Notes under the pieces: generated by a model
Told to the model about the DNA's origin: nothing
What the model saw: only the letters and a program-made list of their open reading frames with translations
Database searches by the model: none
Shown here: positions 1 through 5,650 of the stretch, in pieces
Position numbering within the stretch: position 1 is the first letter of the stretch
How the letters are laid out: each line of letters starts with the position of its first letter
Translations under genes and position numbers: made by a program
NCBI GenBank assembly: GCA_902494545.1
Contig: CABUTP010000091.1
Span: forward strand, 1-6,569
DNA length: 6,569 nucleotides
Direction: 5' to 3'
Origin: an uncultured Collinsella sp.
GTDB taxonomy: Bacteria > Actinomycetota > Coriobacteriia > Coriobacteriales > Coriobacteriaceae

Positions 1-1
1 C

Positions 2-27
2 GGAAAGCACATTAAGTGCTTTCCTTT
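2..27. terminator. Perfect 9-bp hairpin at window edge, probable terminator
   Basis: GGAAAGCAC (2-10) and GTGCTTTCC (16-24) pair perfectly around the 5-base loop ATTAA, and TTT follows on the plus strand. The stem is moderately AT-rich and the U-tract is short, so this is a weak to moderate intrinsic terminator. It would most plausibly end a gene lying left of the window and pointing right, which would make the following intergenic stretch a convergent one. That gene is not visible, so the assignment is inference; the hairpin itself is seen directly. Confidence 0.5.
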
Positions 28-197
28 GCGTGCGGAACTCGCGACAAACTTAACCCCCGCCCTCAGCCCCGGAGACCCTCCCTGCCGTCACATTATTCAA
101 CCAGTTTTGCGGGCGTGCGCCGCTGCGCGGCTAGCCCGCGTGCTCCTCGGCGGGGTTGGTCTGATGGATCTTGCTGAACTTCCGCCTTTGGCTCATA
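28..197. other. GC-rich intergenic stretch without a convincing gene
   Basis: This stretch lies between two hairpins and has no supported coding sequence. A plus-strand frame from a TTG at 26 runs to 256, but it starts inside one terminator and reads through the other, has no ribosome binding site and has no recognisable domain. On the minus strand an ATG at 194-196 opens only about 21 codons directly after the terminator T-run. The region contains a nested inverted repeat (109-139). Its look recalls short GC-rich intergenic elements that I loosely associate with Collinsella genomes, but that resemblance is unverified and there is no second copy in this window. Confidence 0.5.
109..139. repeat. 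Nested inverted repeat (stem-internal loop-stem)
   Basis: An outer stem GCGGGC (109-114) pairs with GCCCGC (134-139). An inner stem GCCGC (119-123) pairs with GCGGC (127-131) around the 3-base loop TGC, separated from the outer stem by a small asymmetric internal loop. No T-run follows on either strand, so it does not look like an intrinsic terminator. It could be a structured element of a dispersed intergenic repeat, or simply the chance folding expected in GC-rich DNA. Confidence 0.45.
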
Positions 198-232
198 AAA
201 AACGGGGGATGCGTTGTGCATCCCCCGTTTTT
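198..232. terminator. Strong bidirectional intrinsic terminator
   Basis: A perfect 15-bp stem is formed by 198-212 and 218-232 around the loop GTTGT (213-217). The core is CGGGGGATGC and the flanks are A-run and T-run, so both strands give a GC stem followed by U residues. It begins 7 bases past the stop of the metallophosphoesterase gene and would end that minus-strand transcript. It could also stop rightward transcription entering from the left edge. Confidence 0.92.
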
Positions 233-239
233 GTTGCGT

Positions 240-707
240 TTACTCTAGGTCAATAAACTTGGTGCTCAGGATCTTGCCGTCTTTGACAAGCATTCTGGCC
301 ATGGTGGGGCCTCTGGTGCCTCTGGGGTAGCTGGCGCTGCCTGGGTTGAGGACCAGGCAGCGGCCTACTTGGGCTTCTTTGGTTACGTGGGTGTGACCGT
401 TGATGGCTACGTCTACGGATCCCACGGGCAGGTCTTCGCGGTAGTGGGCTACGGCGAATTTGAGTCCTTCGTAGGTGAAAAGGGCCAGACGGTCCACATC
501 CGGACCGTAGTCGCGGTAGTAGTCGTTGTTTCCTAGGACCGCTCGCACGGGGGCGATGGTGCATAGATGCTCGTAATCCATCTCTGAGGTGAGGTCTCCG
601 GCGTGGATGATCAGATCTGCGCCCTTGAGCTCGTCCAGAAGCGCGGGCGAAAGATAGCCGTGGGTGTCCGAGATGATGTCGATGCGCTTGGCGCTTGCAC
701 TGTTCAT
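240..707 (-). CDS. YfcE/MJ0936-family metallophosphoesterase
   Basis: A 155-residue cytoplasmic phosphodiesterase of the calcineurin-like superfamily, YfcE/MJ0936 branch. Members hydrolyse phosphodiester model substrates using two metal ions; the physiological substrate is usually unknown. Visible metal-site motifs in order are D14-T-H16-G, G37-D38, G59-N-N-D62, H88 and G104-H-T-H107, followed by the family's N121-P-G-S element. Length is normal for the family, and no signal peptide or membrane segment is seen. The ATG at 707 is preceded by AAGAAGG (714-720) with a 6-base spacer, which fixes the start. Two small departures are GNND where GNHD or GNCD is common, and AHYRED where the family usually has HGH. 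Codon use differs from the other genes: GTA for Val and AGA for Arg are frequent in the C-terminal half. It is transcribed separately, between terminators at 744-791 and 198-232. Confidence 0.93.
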   Translation of the reverse strand: MNSASAKRIDIISDTHGYLSPALLDELKGADLIIHAGDLTSEMDYEHLCTIAPVRAVLGNNDYYRDYGPDVDRLALFTYEGLKFAVAHYREDLPVGSVDVAINGHTHVTKEAQVGRCLVLNPGSASYPRGTRGPTMARMLVKDGKILSTKFIDLE

Positions 708-743
708 GGGATCCCTTCTTCAAAACCGATTCGACGTATATAC

Positions 744-791
744 AAAAAGCCCCACGGCTCCGCAGACAATTGGTCTACAGGGCTGCGGGGC
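744..791 (-). terminator. Intrinsic terminator ending the GT-kinase-regulator unit
   Basis: On the minus strand a long imperfect stem (773-791 with 749-767) closes with GGCCCC-type base pairs and is followed directly by five U residues (complement of A744-A748). It starts 8 bases past the stop of the response-regulator gene. Internal G-U pairs and two mismatches are present, but the five base pairs at the base of the stem are all G-C. The AT-rich TATATA at 737-742 lies just beyond and could contribute to a promoter for the metallophosphoesterase, though no good -35 box is present at a standard spacing. Confidence 0.85.
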
Positions 792-798
792 CAGTGTG

Positions 799-1515
799 CT
801 AGAGGCTCAGGGCCTTCTTGAGCGGCACAACGCGGCGGCGCGAGACCGGCACGCGTTCGTCGACGCCCGTAATGCCCAGTTGGATAGCGCCCGAGGGCAC
901 CGTCTCGACATCCGTGACGCACGCCAAGTTGACGATATAGCGGCGATGAACGCGAAAGAAGCCAAAGTCGCAAAGCTTGGCCTCGAACTGCGCCAGCGAA
1001 GTCGTCGATAGAAAACGATCATCGACGGTATAGATACAGGAGTAATCGTCCTTGGCCATGATGAAGCGAATGTCATCCACGGGAATGAGGACCTTACGGC
1101 CGCCCTTTTCCACCGGAATGCGCTCGATGGTGGCCTTGCTGTCCGTGACGGGCTTGGCGTGCTGCATGACCTTCTCGATCGCGCGATCCAGGCGTGCCTC
1201 CTCAACCGGCTTCATTAGGTAATCGACGGCATCAACGTCGAACGCCTCGACGGCATGATCGCTATACGCGGTCACAAACACAATCGCCGGCGGATTCTTA
1301 AGCTTATGCAGTGCCTCGGCAAGCTGCAGGCCAGAAGCGCCGGGCATCGAGATATCGAGAAATACGACATCGACGCGGCTTTCCATCAACATCTCAATGG
1401 CGGAGCGGACGCTCGACGCCTCAGTGATCGTGCCGATCTTGCCCGTCTGCTCGAGCAAGAAGCGAAGTTCCGAACGGGCCGGGGCCTCATCATCCACAAT
1501 CATCGCACGCAGCAT
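799..1515 (-). CDS. LytTR-family response regulator (LytR/AgrA type)
   Basis: A 238-residue DNA-binding response regulator and the partner of the upstream LytS-type kinase. The receiver domain spans about 2-120: acidic pocket D8-D9, phosphoacceptor D54 (FLDISMPG), T82 with Y84 as switch residues, and K102-P103. A linker leads to a C-terminal LytTR DNA-binding domain, about 132-238, with the typical FFRVHRRYIVN segment and a closing VPVSRRR motif. LytTR domains bind paired ~9-bp direct repeats and activate genes for cell-surface, toxin or transport functions; the target here is unknown. I place the start at the ATG at 1515, with GAAAGG at 1526-1531 ten bases upstream. A TTG at 1539 would add eight residues but has no binding site and is less likely. 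The gene lies 72 bases after the kinase stop and is last in its operon. Confidence 0.95.
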   Translation of the reverse strand: MLRAMIVDDEAPARSELRFLLEQTGKIGTITEASSVRSAIEMLMESRVDVVFLDISMPGASGLQLAEALHKLKNPPAIVFVTAYSDHAVEAFDVDAVDYLMKPVEEARLDRAIEKVMQHAKPVTDSKATIERIPVEKGGRKVLIPVDDIRFIMAKDDYSCIYTVDDRFLSTTSLAQFEAKLCDFGFFRVHRRYIVNLACVTDVETVPSGAIQLGITGVDERVPVSRRRVVPLKKALSL

Positions 1516-1525
1516 AGGGATTAAA

Positions 1526-1531
1526 CCTTTC
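1526..1531 (-). promoter_or_regulatory. Ribosome binding site deciding the response-regulator start
   Basis: GAAAGG on the minus strand lies 10 bases before the ATG at 1515. It would fall inside the coding region if the TTG at 1539 were used, and so favours the shorter protein beginning MLRAMIVDDE, which is also where receiver domains normally begin. Confidence 0.6.
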
Positions 1532-1546
1532 GTCAACAAACTACGC

Positions 1547-1575
1547 TGGGCATCCGCCGCTTGGCGTTGAGCCCA
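1547..1575 (-). other. Hairpin in the kinase-regulator gap
   Basis: TGGGC (1547-1551) pairs with GCCCA (1571-1575), and inside it CGCC (1555-1558) pairs with GGCG (1563-1566) around a 4-base loop. On the transcribed (minus) strand no U-run follows, so it is not a normal terminator. It occupies the middle of the 72-base gap between kinase stop and regulator start. It could stabilise one half of the mRNA or set the kinase-to-regulator ratio; that role is inference. Confidence 0.4.
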
Positions 1576-1587
1576 TAGCCTTTTATT

Positions 1588-2931
1588 TTACTCTTGAATG
1601 TCAAAGATGCTCTCTGACAAATCAAGATGCAGGAGCACTTTGGTGCCCTTGCCCGGCGCCGATTCGACGCGCGTATAAGAGTGCGGTCCATAAAAGCGAT
1701 GGATGCGCTCAGAAATATTGTGCATGGCCACGCCGGCGCCGCCGCCTTGCGGGGAGTTGGCGTCGGGACGGGCGGAGCGCTCATCAAACAGCCTGGCGGC
1801 GGTGCCCTCGTCCATGCCCACGCCGTTGTCGGCCACGGCAATCAGGATTGCGTCGTCGCCGTCTTGATGGACGGTCACATCGATCTGCAGGGCATCGCCA
1901 TCGCCCATGCCATGCCGCACGGCGTTCTCGACAATGGGCTGGATTACAAAGGCCGGGACCAACGTGTCCTCGACATCCTCGGAGACATCGAAGGTCGCCA
2001 GTACGCGGTCCTCGCCAAAGCGCGCCTTCTCAAACGTCAGGTAGCGCTTGGTCTGGGCAACCTCGCGCGAGACCGGGATAAGCGACCCCGAGTTGTCGAG
2101 CGTGGCGCGATAGAACGAGGAGAACTCGCGCAGCAGCTCGCGGGCACGCAGCGGGTCGGTACGCGTAAACGACGCGATGGTGTTGAGCGTGTTAAACAGA
2201 AAGTGCGGATTGATCTGCGCCTGCAGGGCACGCACCTCGGCACGGGCCGTGAGTTCCTTTTGCACCTCGAGCTCGTGGATGGCGAGCTGCGTGGACAGGA
2301 TCTCGGCAAAACCCGAGGCGAGCGCATACTGGGTACGGTCGACGGCACGCGGGGTCTTGTAGTAGAACTTGAGCGTGCCGACGGTGCGGTCGCCCACCTT
2401 GATGGGCGCGATGATGCCGGCGGGAACATGGTTGTGCGAGCCATCCGCACCCACCACGTCCACCACGCGGTTGAACGACTGCACGATGCCGTGCTCAATG
2501 ACGTAGCGCGTGGCAAGCGTATGGATGGGCGAATCGGGCAGCAGCTTTTCCTCGAACTCGCCCACGCAGGCCAGCACGTTGCCCTCATCGGTGATGGCAA
2601 CGGTCATGGCACGTGTCTCGGGCAGGATACGCCGGCACACCAAAAGCGCCGATTCCTGCGTCAGGCCGCCTTTAATGTCCTCGAGCATGGCCGAGGCAAC
2701 CGAAAGCGTCTCCTCGGTGTACTGGGAGCGTACCGAATCGGGATTGAGCGTCAAAAAGATAAAGATGCACAGGAAGATGCACAGCAGCGCACAGGCGATC
2801 ACCGTGGCAATCGGCTCAATGCCAGTCGCCAGGGCAAAGATAAAGTACACCAACACGCAAACGGCGCAGACAACGGCGATGATGCGAAAGATTGAAATTG
2901 AATTATCGCGCTGGGCGCGGCGGTCGATCAT
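1588..2931 (-). CDS. LytS-type sensor histidine kinase, two-TM form
   Basis: A 447-residue membrane sensor kinase of the LytS/YpdA/BtsS group, which phosphorylates LytTR regulators. Domains in order: two adjacent membrane helices (about 14-36 and 39-62) with almost no external loop; a GAF-like domain (about 75-215) whose AMTVAITDEGNVLACVG and VGDRTVGTLKFYYK segments match the LytS pattern; the His_kinase domain with phosphoacceptor H243 in QINPHFLFNTLN; and a HATPase_c domain with N-box PIVENAVRHG (N336), DNGVGMD (368-374) and the glycine-rich GGGAGVAMHNISERI (397-411). All catalytic motifs are intact. LytS proteins normally carry a five-TM 5TMR-LYT sensor before the GAF domain; here that is replaced by the two-TM anchor. 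The start at 2931 overlaps the glycosyltransferase stop as ATGA, so translation is probably coupled. The likely signal is cytoplasmic or within the membrane. Confidence 0.95.
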   Translation of the reverse strand: MIDRRAQRDNSISIFRIIAVVCAVCVLVYFIFALATGIEPIATVIACALLCIFLCIFIFLTLNPDSVRSQYTEETLSVASAMLEDIKGGLTQESALLVCRRILPETRAMTVAITDEGNVLACVGEFEEKLLPDSPIHTLATRYVIEHGIVQSFNRVVDVVGADGSHNHVPAGIIAPIKVGDRTVGTLKFYYKTPRAVDRTQYALASGFAEILSTQLAIHELEVQKELTARAEVRALQAQINPHFLFNTLNTIASFTRTDPLRARELLREFSSFYRATLDNSGSLIPVSREVAQTKRYLTFEKARFGEDRVLATFDVSEDVEDTLVPAFVIQPIVENAVRHGMGDGDALQIDVTVHQDGDDAILIAVADNGVGMDEGTAARLFDERSARPDANSPQGGGAGVAMHNISERIHRFYGPHSYTRVESAPGKGTKVLLHLDLSESIFDIQE

Positions 2932-4115
2932 TCAGCCCCCTCCAGGATGCTAATCAGTTGTGCGTCGCGCCAAAGTTCATCCATGATCTTGGGCCAGAAA
3001 CTCTGAAAACGCAGGTAGCTTGCGGCGTTTTGGCGGGCATAGGTCTTGGCCTCGTCAATACCATGACGCCAGATGCGCAGATACCCCTCGTGCTCGCGGG
3101 TAAACATGCTGCGAACCATGGCGGTCTTGCGCACGCGGTCGTCGAGCTCACGCGAGATCCACGGACCAGGATAGGGCATGAGTGATGCGGCCGTAACCGG
3201 AATGAGCTCCTTTTGGTGCGCAGCGAACGTCAGCTTGGACCGCTCGTAGTACCAACGGTACACGTCCTGCATAAAGCGCGGCGAGCGCTTCTCGGACTCG
3301 GGCGGCAGGTGGCGCACGGTCCACTCGTTATCGAACCACACGTCATAGCCGAACATGCGCATGTTAAACAGGTAGTCCAGATCCTCGCCGCGGGTGATAA
3401 ACGGGTCGAAGGCCACGCGCGTAAAGGCGCGGGCGTGCAGGGCCACAAGGCCGCCGCACACGTAATTGGAACGCGAGATGCGGGTGCCCGAGAGCGCCTT
3501 TTTCATCCAGCGATTGAACTCGATACGCTTGGTCCACCAGCGATGGCAAATGCCCACTTTGTCCGTGGGAGCCAGCGGCGACCCGTCGCGATCGTAAAAG
3601 TATCCGCTCTTGACTAAAATCGGCAGGCCCTGACGCGTCTGTTGGCCCAGTGCATAGGTCGCACGCTTCATAAAGTCGGCATCGATGACGGTCTCGTCGT
3701 CATCCAAAAACACAACCGCGTCGTGCCCCAGCACCGCCGCGCAGGCAAGACCCATGTTGCGGATGGCGCCGTAGCCGCGCAGGCTCACGCACTCGCCCGA
3801 GCCTTTGGGCGCAATCTGCGCCACGCGGTCGGCAACACGCGAAGCCTGAGTATTGGTAACGATGGTGACCTTAAGTGTGGGATGAGCATTAACGATTTCG
3901 TGCACGCGATGGGATACGTCGGCCGTGGCAGAAACCGGACAGACCACCAAGAGAATGATGCGCGGAATGTCGCGCACCTGTTCGAGCGAAGTCAGGCAGC
4001 GATCGAGTTCCGGGTTGGCGGCATTGAGCGACGTCGAGTGATCGTAGGTGCCGGGAGCGTTTGCTTGGGTATCATCGCCCGCCCAATATGTTGGGATCAC
4101 AACCGTGGCGTTCAT
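2928..4115 (-). CDS. Family 2 glycosyltransferase (GT-A fold)
   Basis: A 395-residue cytoplasmic inverting glycosyltransferase. The N-terminus MNATVVIPTYW is the usual first strand of a GT2 nucleotide-sugar domain. G114-Y-G-A-I-R-N lies in the nucleotide-binding half, FLDDDE (136-141) is the metal-binding DXD motif, and R242-G-E-D245 matches the catalytic ED region. A basic, aromatic-rich C-terminal extension (about 275-395) has no membrane helix and may contact acceptor or membrane. Sugar donor and acceptor cannot be read from the sequence; a surface glycan or lipid-linked intermediate is the natural guess. The start is the ATG at 4115, supported by a perfect AAGGAGG eight bases upstream. 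An in-frame upstream start at 4160 would lie inside a terminator hairpin and is rejected. The gene is first in a unit with the LytS-type kinase and LytTR regulator, which is unusual company and suggests the glycan step is tied to that signal. Confidence 0.92.
   Translation of the reverse strand: MNATVVIPTYWAGDDTQANAPGTYDHSTSLNAANPELDRCLTSLEQVRDIPRIILLVVCPVSATADVSHRVHEIVNAHPTLKVTIVTNTQASRVADRVAQIAPKGSGECVSLRGYGAIRNMGLACAAVLGHDAVVFLDDDETVIDADFMKRATYALGQQTRQGLPILVKSGYFYDRDGSPLAPTDKVGICHRWWTKRIEFNRWMKKALSGTRISRSNYVCGGLVALHARAFTRVAFDPFITRGEDLDYLFNMRMFGYDVWFDNEWTVRHLPPESEKRSPRFMQDVYRWYYERSKLTFAAHQKELIPVTAASLMPYPGPWISRELDDRVRKTAMVRSMFTREHEGYLRIWRHGIDEAKTYARQNAASYLRFQSFWPKIMDELWRDAQLISILEGAE
2936..2943 (-). 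promoter_or_regulatory. Kinase ribosome binding site inside the glycosyltransferase 3' end
   Basis: GGAGGGGG on the minus strand sits about 5-7 bases before the kinase ATG and encodes the last codons of the glycosyltransferase (ending LEGAE). With the ATGA stop-start overlap (2928-2931) this supports translational coupling of the two genes and fixes the kinase start. Confidence 0.8.
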
Positions 4116-4123
4116 ACCTTTAC

Positions 4124-4130
4124 CCTCCTT
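4124..4130 (-). promoter_or_regulatory. Strong ribosome binding site fixing the glycosyltransferase start
   Basis: A full AAGGAGG on the minus strand lies 8 bases before the ATG at 4115. It sits only 7 bases beyond the U-tract of the terminator at 4138-4173, so there is no room for a promoter between terminator and gene. Confidence 0.88.
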
Positions 4131-4137
4131 GCAACAC

Positions 4138-4173
4138 AAAAACGGGGCGCCGCCAAACACAGGCGACGCCCCG
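4138..4173 (-). terminator. Strong terminator in the leader of the glycosyltransferase unit
   Basis: On the minus strand CGGGGCG (4173-4167) pairs with CGCCCCG (4149-4143). After one mismatch a 4-bp GC stem continues (4162-4165 with 4151-4154) around a 7-base loop. Five U residues follow at once (complement of A4138-A4142). No T-run follows on the plus strand, so it acts leftward. It may be the terminator of the MFS gene, whose stop is about 125 bases upstream. Because it abuts the glycosyltransferase ribosome binding site, it may instead be an attenuator of the downstream operon. Confidence 0.85.
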
Positions 4174-4216
4174 CGACCTAGCTGATTCCATCATACCCAC
4201 TTGGGCTACAACATTG

Positions 4217-4253
4217 TTCGGAAGTCAGAATGATTTATGCGGCCACTTCCAAA
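4217..4253 (-). other. Hairpin in the MFS-glycosyltransferase gap
   Basis: On the minus strand TTTGGAAGT (4253-4245) pairs with ACTTCCGAA (4225-4217): nine base pairs with one G-U, around a 19-base loop. No U-run follows. With the weaker inverted repeat at 4256-4285 and the terminator at 4138-4173 it makes a row of three stem-loops in 150 bases. I recognise no known riboswitch class here. Confidence 0.45.
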
Positions 4254-4255
4254 AG

Positions 4256-4285
4256 AGTACTGCAGATAGGCACAATTGCTGTACT
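4256..4285 (-). repeat. Inverted repeat just past the MFS stop, possible weak terminator or operator
   Basis: AGTACTGC (4256-4263) and GCTGTACT (4278-4285) form an inverted repeat with one mismatch and a 14-base spacer. The same arms place GTACTG in direct orientation at 4257-4262 and 4281-4286, a 24-base period. On the minus strand CTTTT follows the repeat, so it could be a weak terminator for the MFS gene, 13 bases past its stop. A protein-binding site is the alternative reading. Confidence 0.4.
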
Positions 4286-4298
4286 GAGCCCGGTTGCT

Positions 4299-5549
4299 TT
4301 ACGCCGCCGCCTGAGCCATGCGGGACAGACGGAGCAGCAGCACAAAGCCAACAACCAGCAGAACGCCAATAGAAAGGACGCCCAGCGACGGGTTGCCGGT
4401 CAACGAGGTGACAACCGATACCAGGAAGGTGCCCATAACGCTTGCGTAACGACCAAAGATATCGAAGAAGCCGTAGTACTCGTTGGACTTTTCCTTGGGG
4501 ATGATGCGGCCAAAATAGCTGCGGCTGAGCGCCTGCACGCCACCCTGGAACAAGCCGACCAAAATGGCGAGCACCCAAAACTCAAAGGCAGTCTTTAAGA
4601 AAAACGCGGCAAAGAGCACGATGCCCATATAGGCGGCGACGGCCACCAAGATCATGTTGAGTGTGCCCACGCGACCGGCGAGCTTGCCGTAGATGATGGC
4701 GGACGGAAAGGCCACAAACTGCGTAACGAGCAGCGCCAGCACCAGTTGGGTCGAGTCGATGCCCAGAGCCGATCCGTAGCTGGTTGCCATGGAAATAACC
4801 GTGTGCACACCGTCGATGTAGAAGAAGAACGCGATCATGTAGACCAGCACGGTCTTGTTGTGGGCGATCTCGCGCATGGTGTGTCCGACCTCGGAGAACA
4901 CGCCGCCCACGATGTGGCCGATGGTGTCCTCGGGACCGCGCTCGCGACCGTACTTTTGCTTATAGGTGCGAATGAGCGGCAGGGTAAAGATAAGCCACCA
5001 GGCGCCAGTGATGACAAACGACAGACGCGTTGCCAGCATGGTGGGGACGCCAAGAGCGGGGCCACCCATGATAAGTGCCAGGCAGATGATGAACGGCACG
5101 GTGGAACCGATGTAGCCCCAGGCATAACCCGAGCTGGACACGGCATCCATGCGCTCGTCGGTGGTAATGTCGGGCAGCATGGCGTCGTAGAACGTCATAG
5201 AAGAGTTAAGGCCGATGGTGCACAGCACGTACACGGTCAAAAATGCCATGGCGGACATTGGGATAGCCTGCGCCAGGCAAAGCACCAGGCCCGTGAGGAA
5301 GAAGCCCAAGAAGAACTTGATCTTGTTGCCTGCGTAGTCAGCAAGCGCGCCCAGAATGGGCATGAGCATGGCAATGACCAGCGAGGCAATCGTCTGCGCG
5401 TTGCCCCAAGCGACCACCAGGTCTGCCGAGGAAGCACCGGTATTGATGGCGTTAAAGTAGATGGGCACCACCGAGGTATTGAGCAGCACGAGGGCCGAGT
5501 TGCCCACATCGTACATAACCCAGTTACGCTCGAGCTTGGTGTATTTCAT
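4299..5549 (-). CDS. UMF1/Atg22-like MFS transporter
   Basis: A 416-residue integral membrane protein with about 12 hydrophobic segments, of the UMF1 (unknown major facilitator 1) family related to the yeast vacuolar effluxer Atg22. Family marks visible are the N-terminal YDVGNSA (13-19), MPILGALADYAGNK (63-75) as the MFS loop motif after TM2, and the C-terminal QALSRSYFGRIIPKE region (339-353) followed by an EYYGFFDIFGRYAS segment typical of UMF1 proteins. A hydrophilic central loop (about 194-230) divides the two six-helix halves. Length fits the family. Substrate is unknown; fungal Atg22 exports amino acids from the vacuole, but that should not be carried over. The start at 5549 has GAAGGGG (5558-5564) eight bases upstream. 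The gap to the upstream phospholipase-like gene is 101 bases with no clear terminator, so co-transcription is possible. Confidence 0.95.
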   Translation of the reverse strand: MKYTKLERNWVMYDVGNSALVLLNTSVVPIYFNAINTGASSADLVVAWGNAQTIASLVIAMLMPILGALADYAGNKIKFFLGFFLTGLVLCLAQAIPMSAMAFLTVYVLCTIGLNSSMTFYDAMLPDITTDERMDAVSSSGYAWGYIGSTVPFIICLALIMGGPALGVPTMLATRLSFVITGAWWLIFTLPLIRTYKQKYGRERGPEDTIGHIVGGVFSEVGHTMREIAHNKTVLVYMIAFFFYIDGVHTVISMATSYGSALGIDSTQLVLALLVTQFVAFPSAIIYGKLAGRVGTLNMILVAVAAYMGIVLFAAFFLKTAFEFWVLAILVGLFQGGVQALSRSYFGRIIPKEKSNEYYGFFDIFGRYASVMGTFLVSVVTSLTGNPSLGVLSIGVLLVVGFVLLLRLSRMAQAAA

Positions 5550-5650
5550 GGACAGGGCCCCTTCGTATTCGCCCGATATGCAGTTAGTTCATCGTACCCC
5601 AATTGTCCAGAGGCGCCGGTAAGGAATCGGCAAAGGGGCACGCACGAGCC

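Noticed and set aside
26..256. Plus-strand frame of 76 codons at the left end
   Set aside because: It starts at a TTG beside one hairpin, reads through the strong terminator at 198-232, and has no ribosome binding site or recognisable domain.
250..723. Second minus-strand frame overlapping the metallophosphoesterase
   Set aside because: Its product is Arg/Pro/His-rich without a domain, while the other frame carries all metal-binding motifs and a good ribosome binding site.
1627..2895. Plus-strand open frame of 422 codons opposite the histidine kinase
   Set aside because: It is antisense to a kinase with every catalytic motif intact, its product is rich in Arg, His and Gly without any domain, and long antisense frames are expected in high-GC coding DNA.
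4116..4160. Upstream start for the glycosyltransferase adding 15 residues
   Set aside because: It would begin inside the terminator hairpin and place the perfect AAGGAGG inside the coding region; the ATG at 4115 starts exactly at the family's first beta strand.
4201..4298. Possible tRNA or known riboswitch in the MFS-glycosyltransferase gap
   Set aside because: A GTTCGG string resembles a T-arm, but there is no cloverleaf, CCA-type acceptor or anticodon arm, and no known riboswitch core is recognisable.
4201..4298. LytTR binding sites (paired 9-bp direct repeats) for autoregulation
   Set aside because: GTACTG occurs twice at a 24-base period and ACAACATTGT is palindromic, but neither fits the usual LytTR repeat sequence and ~21-base period well enough to claim.
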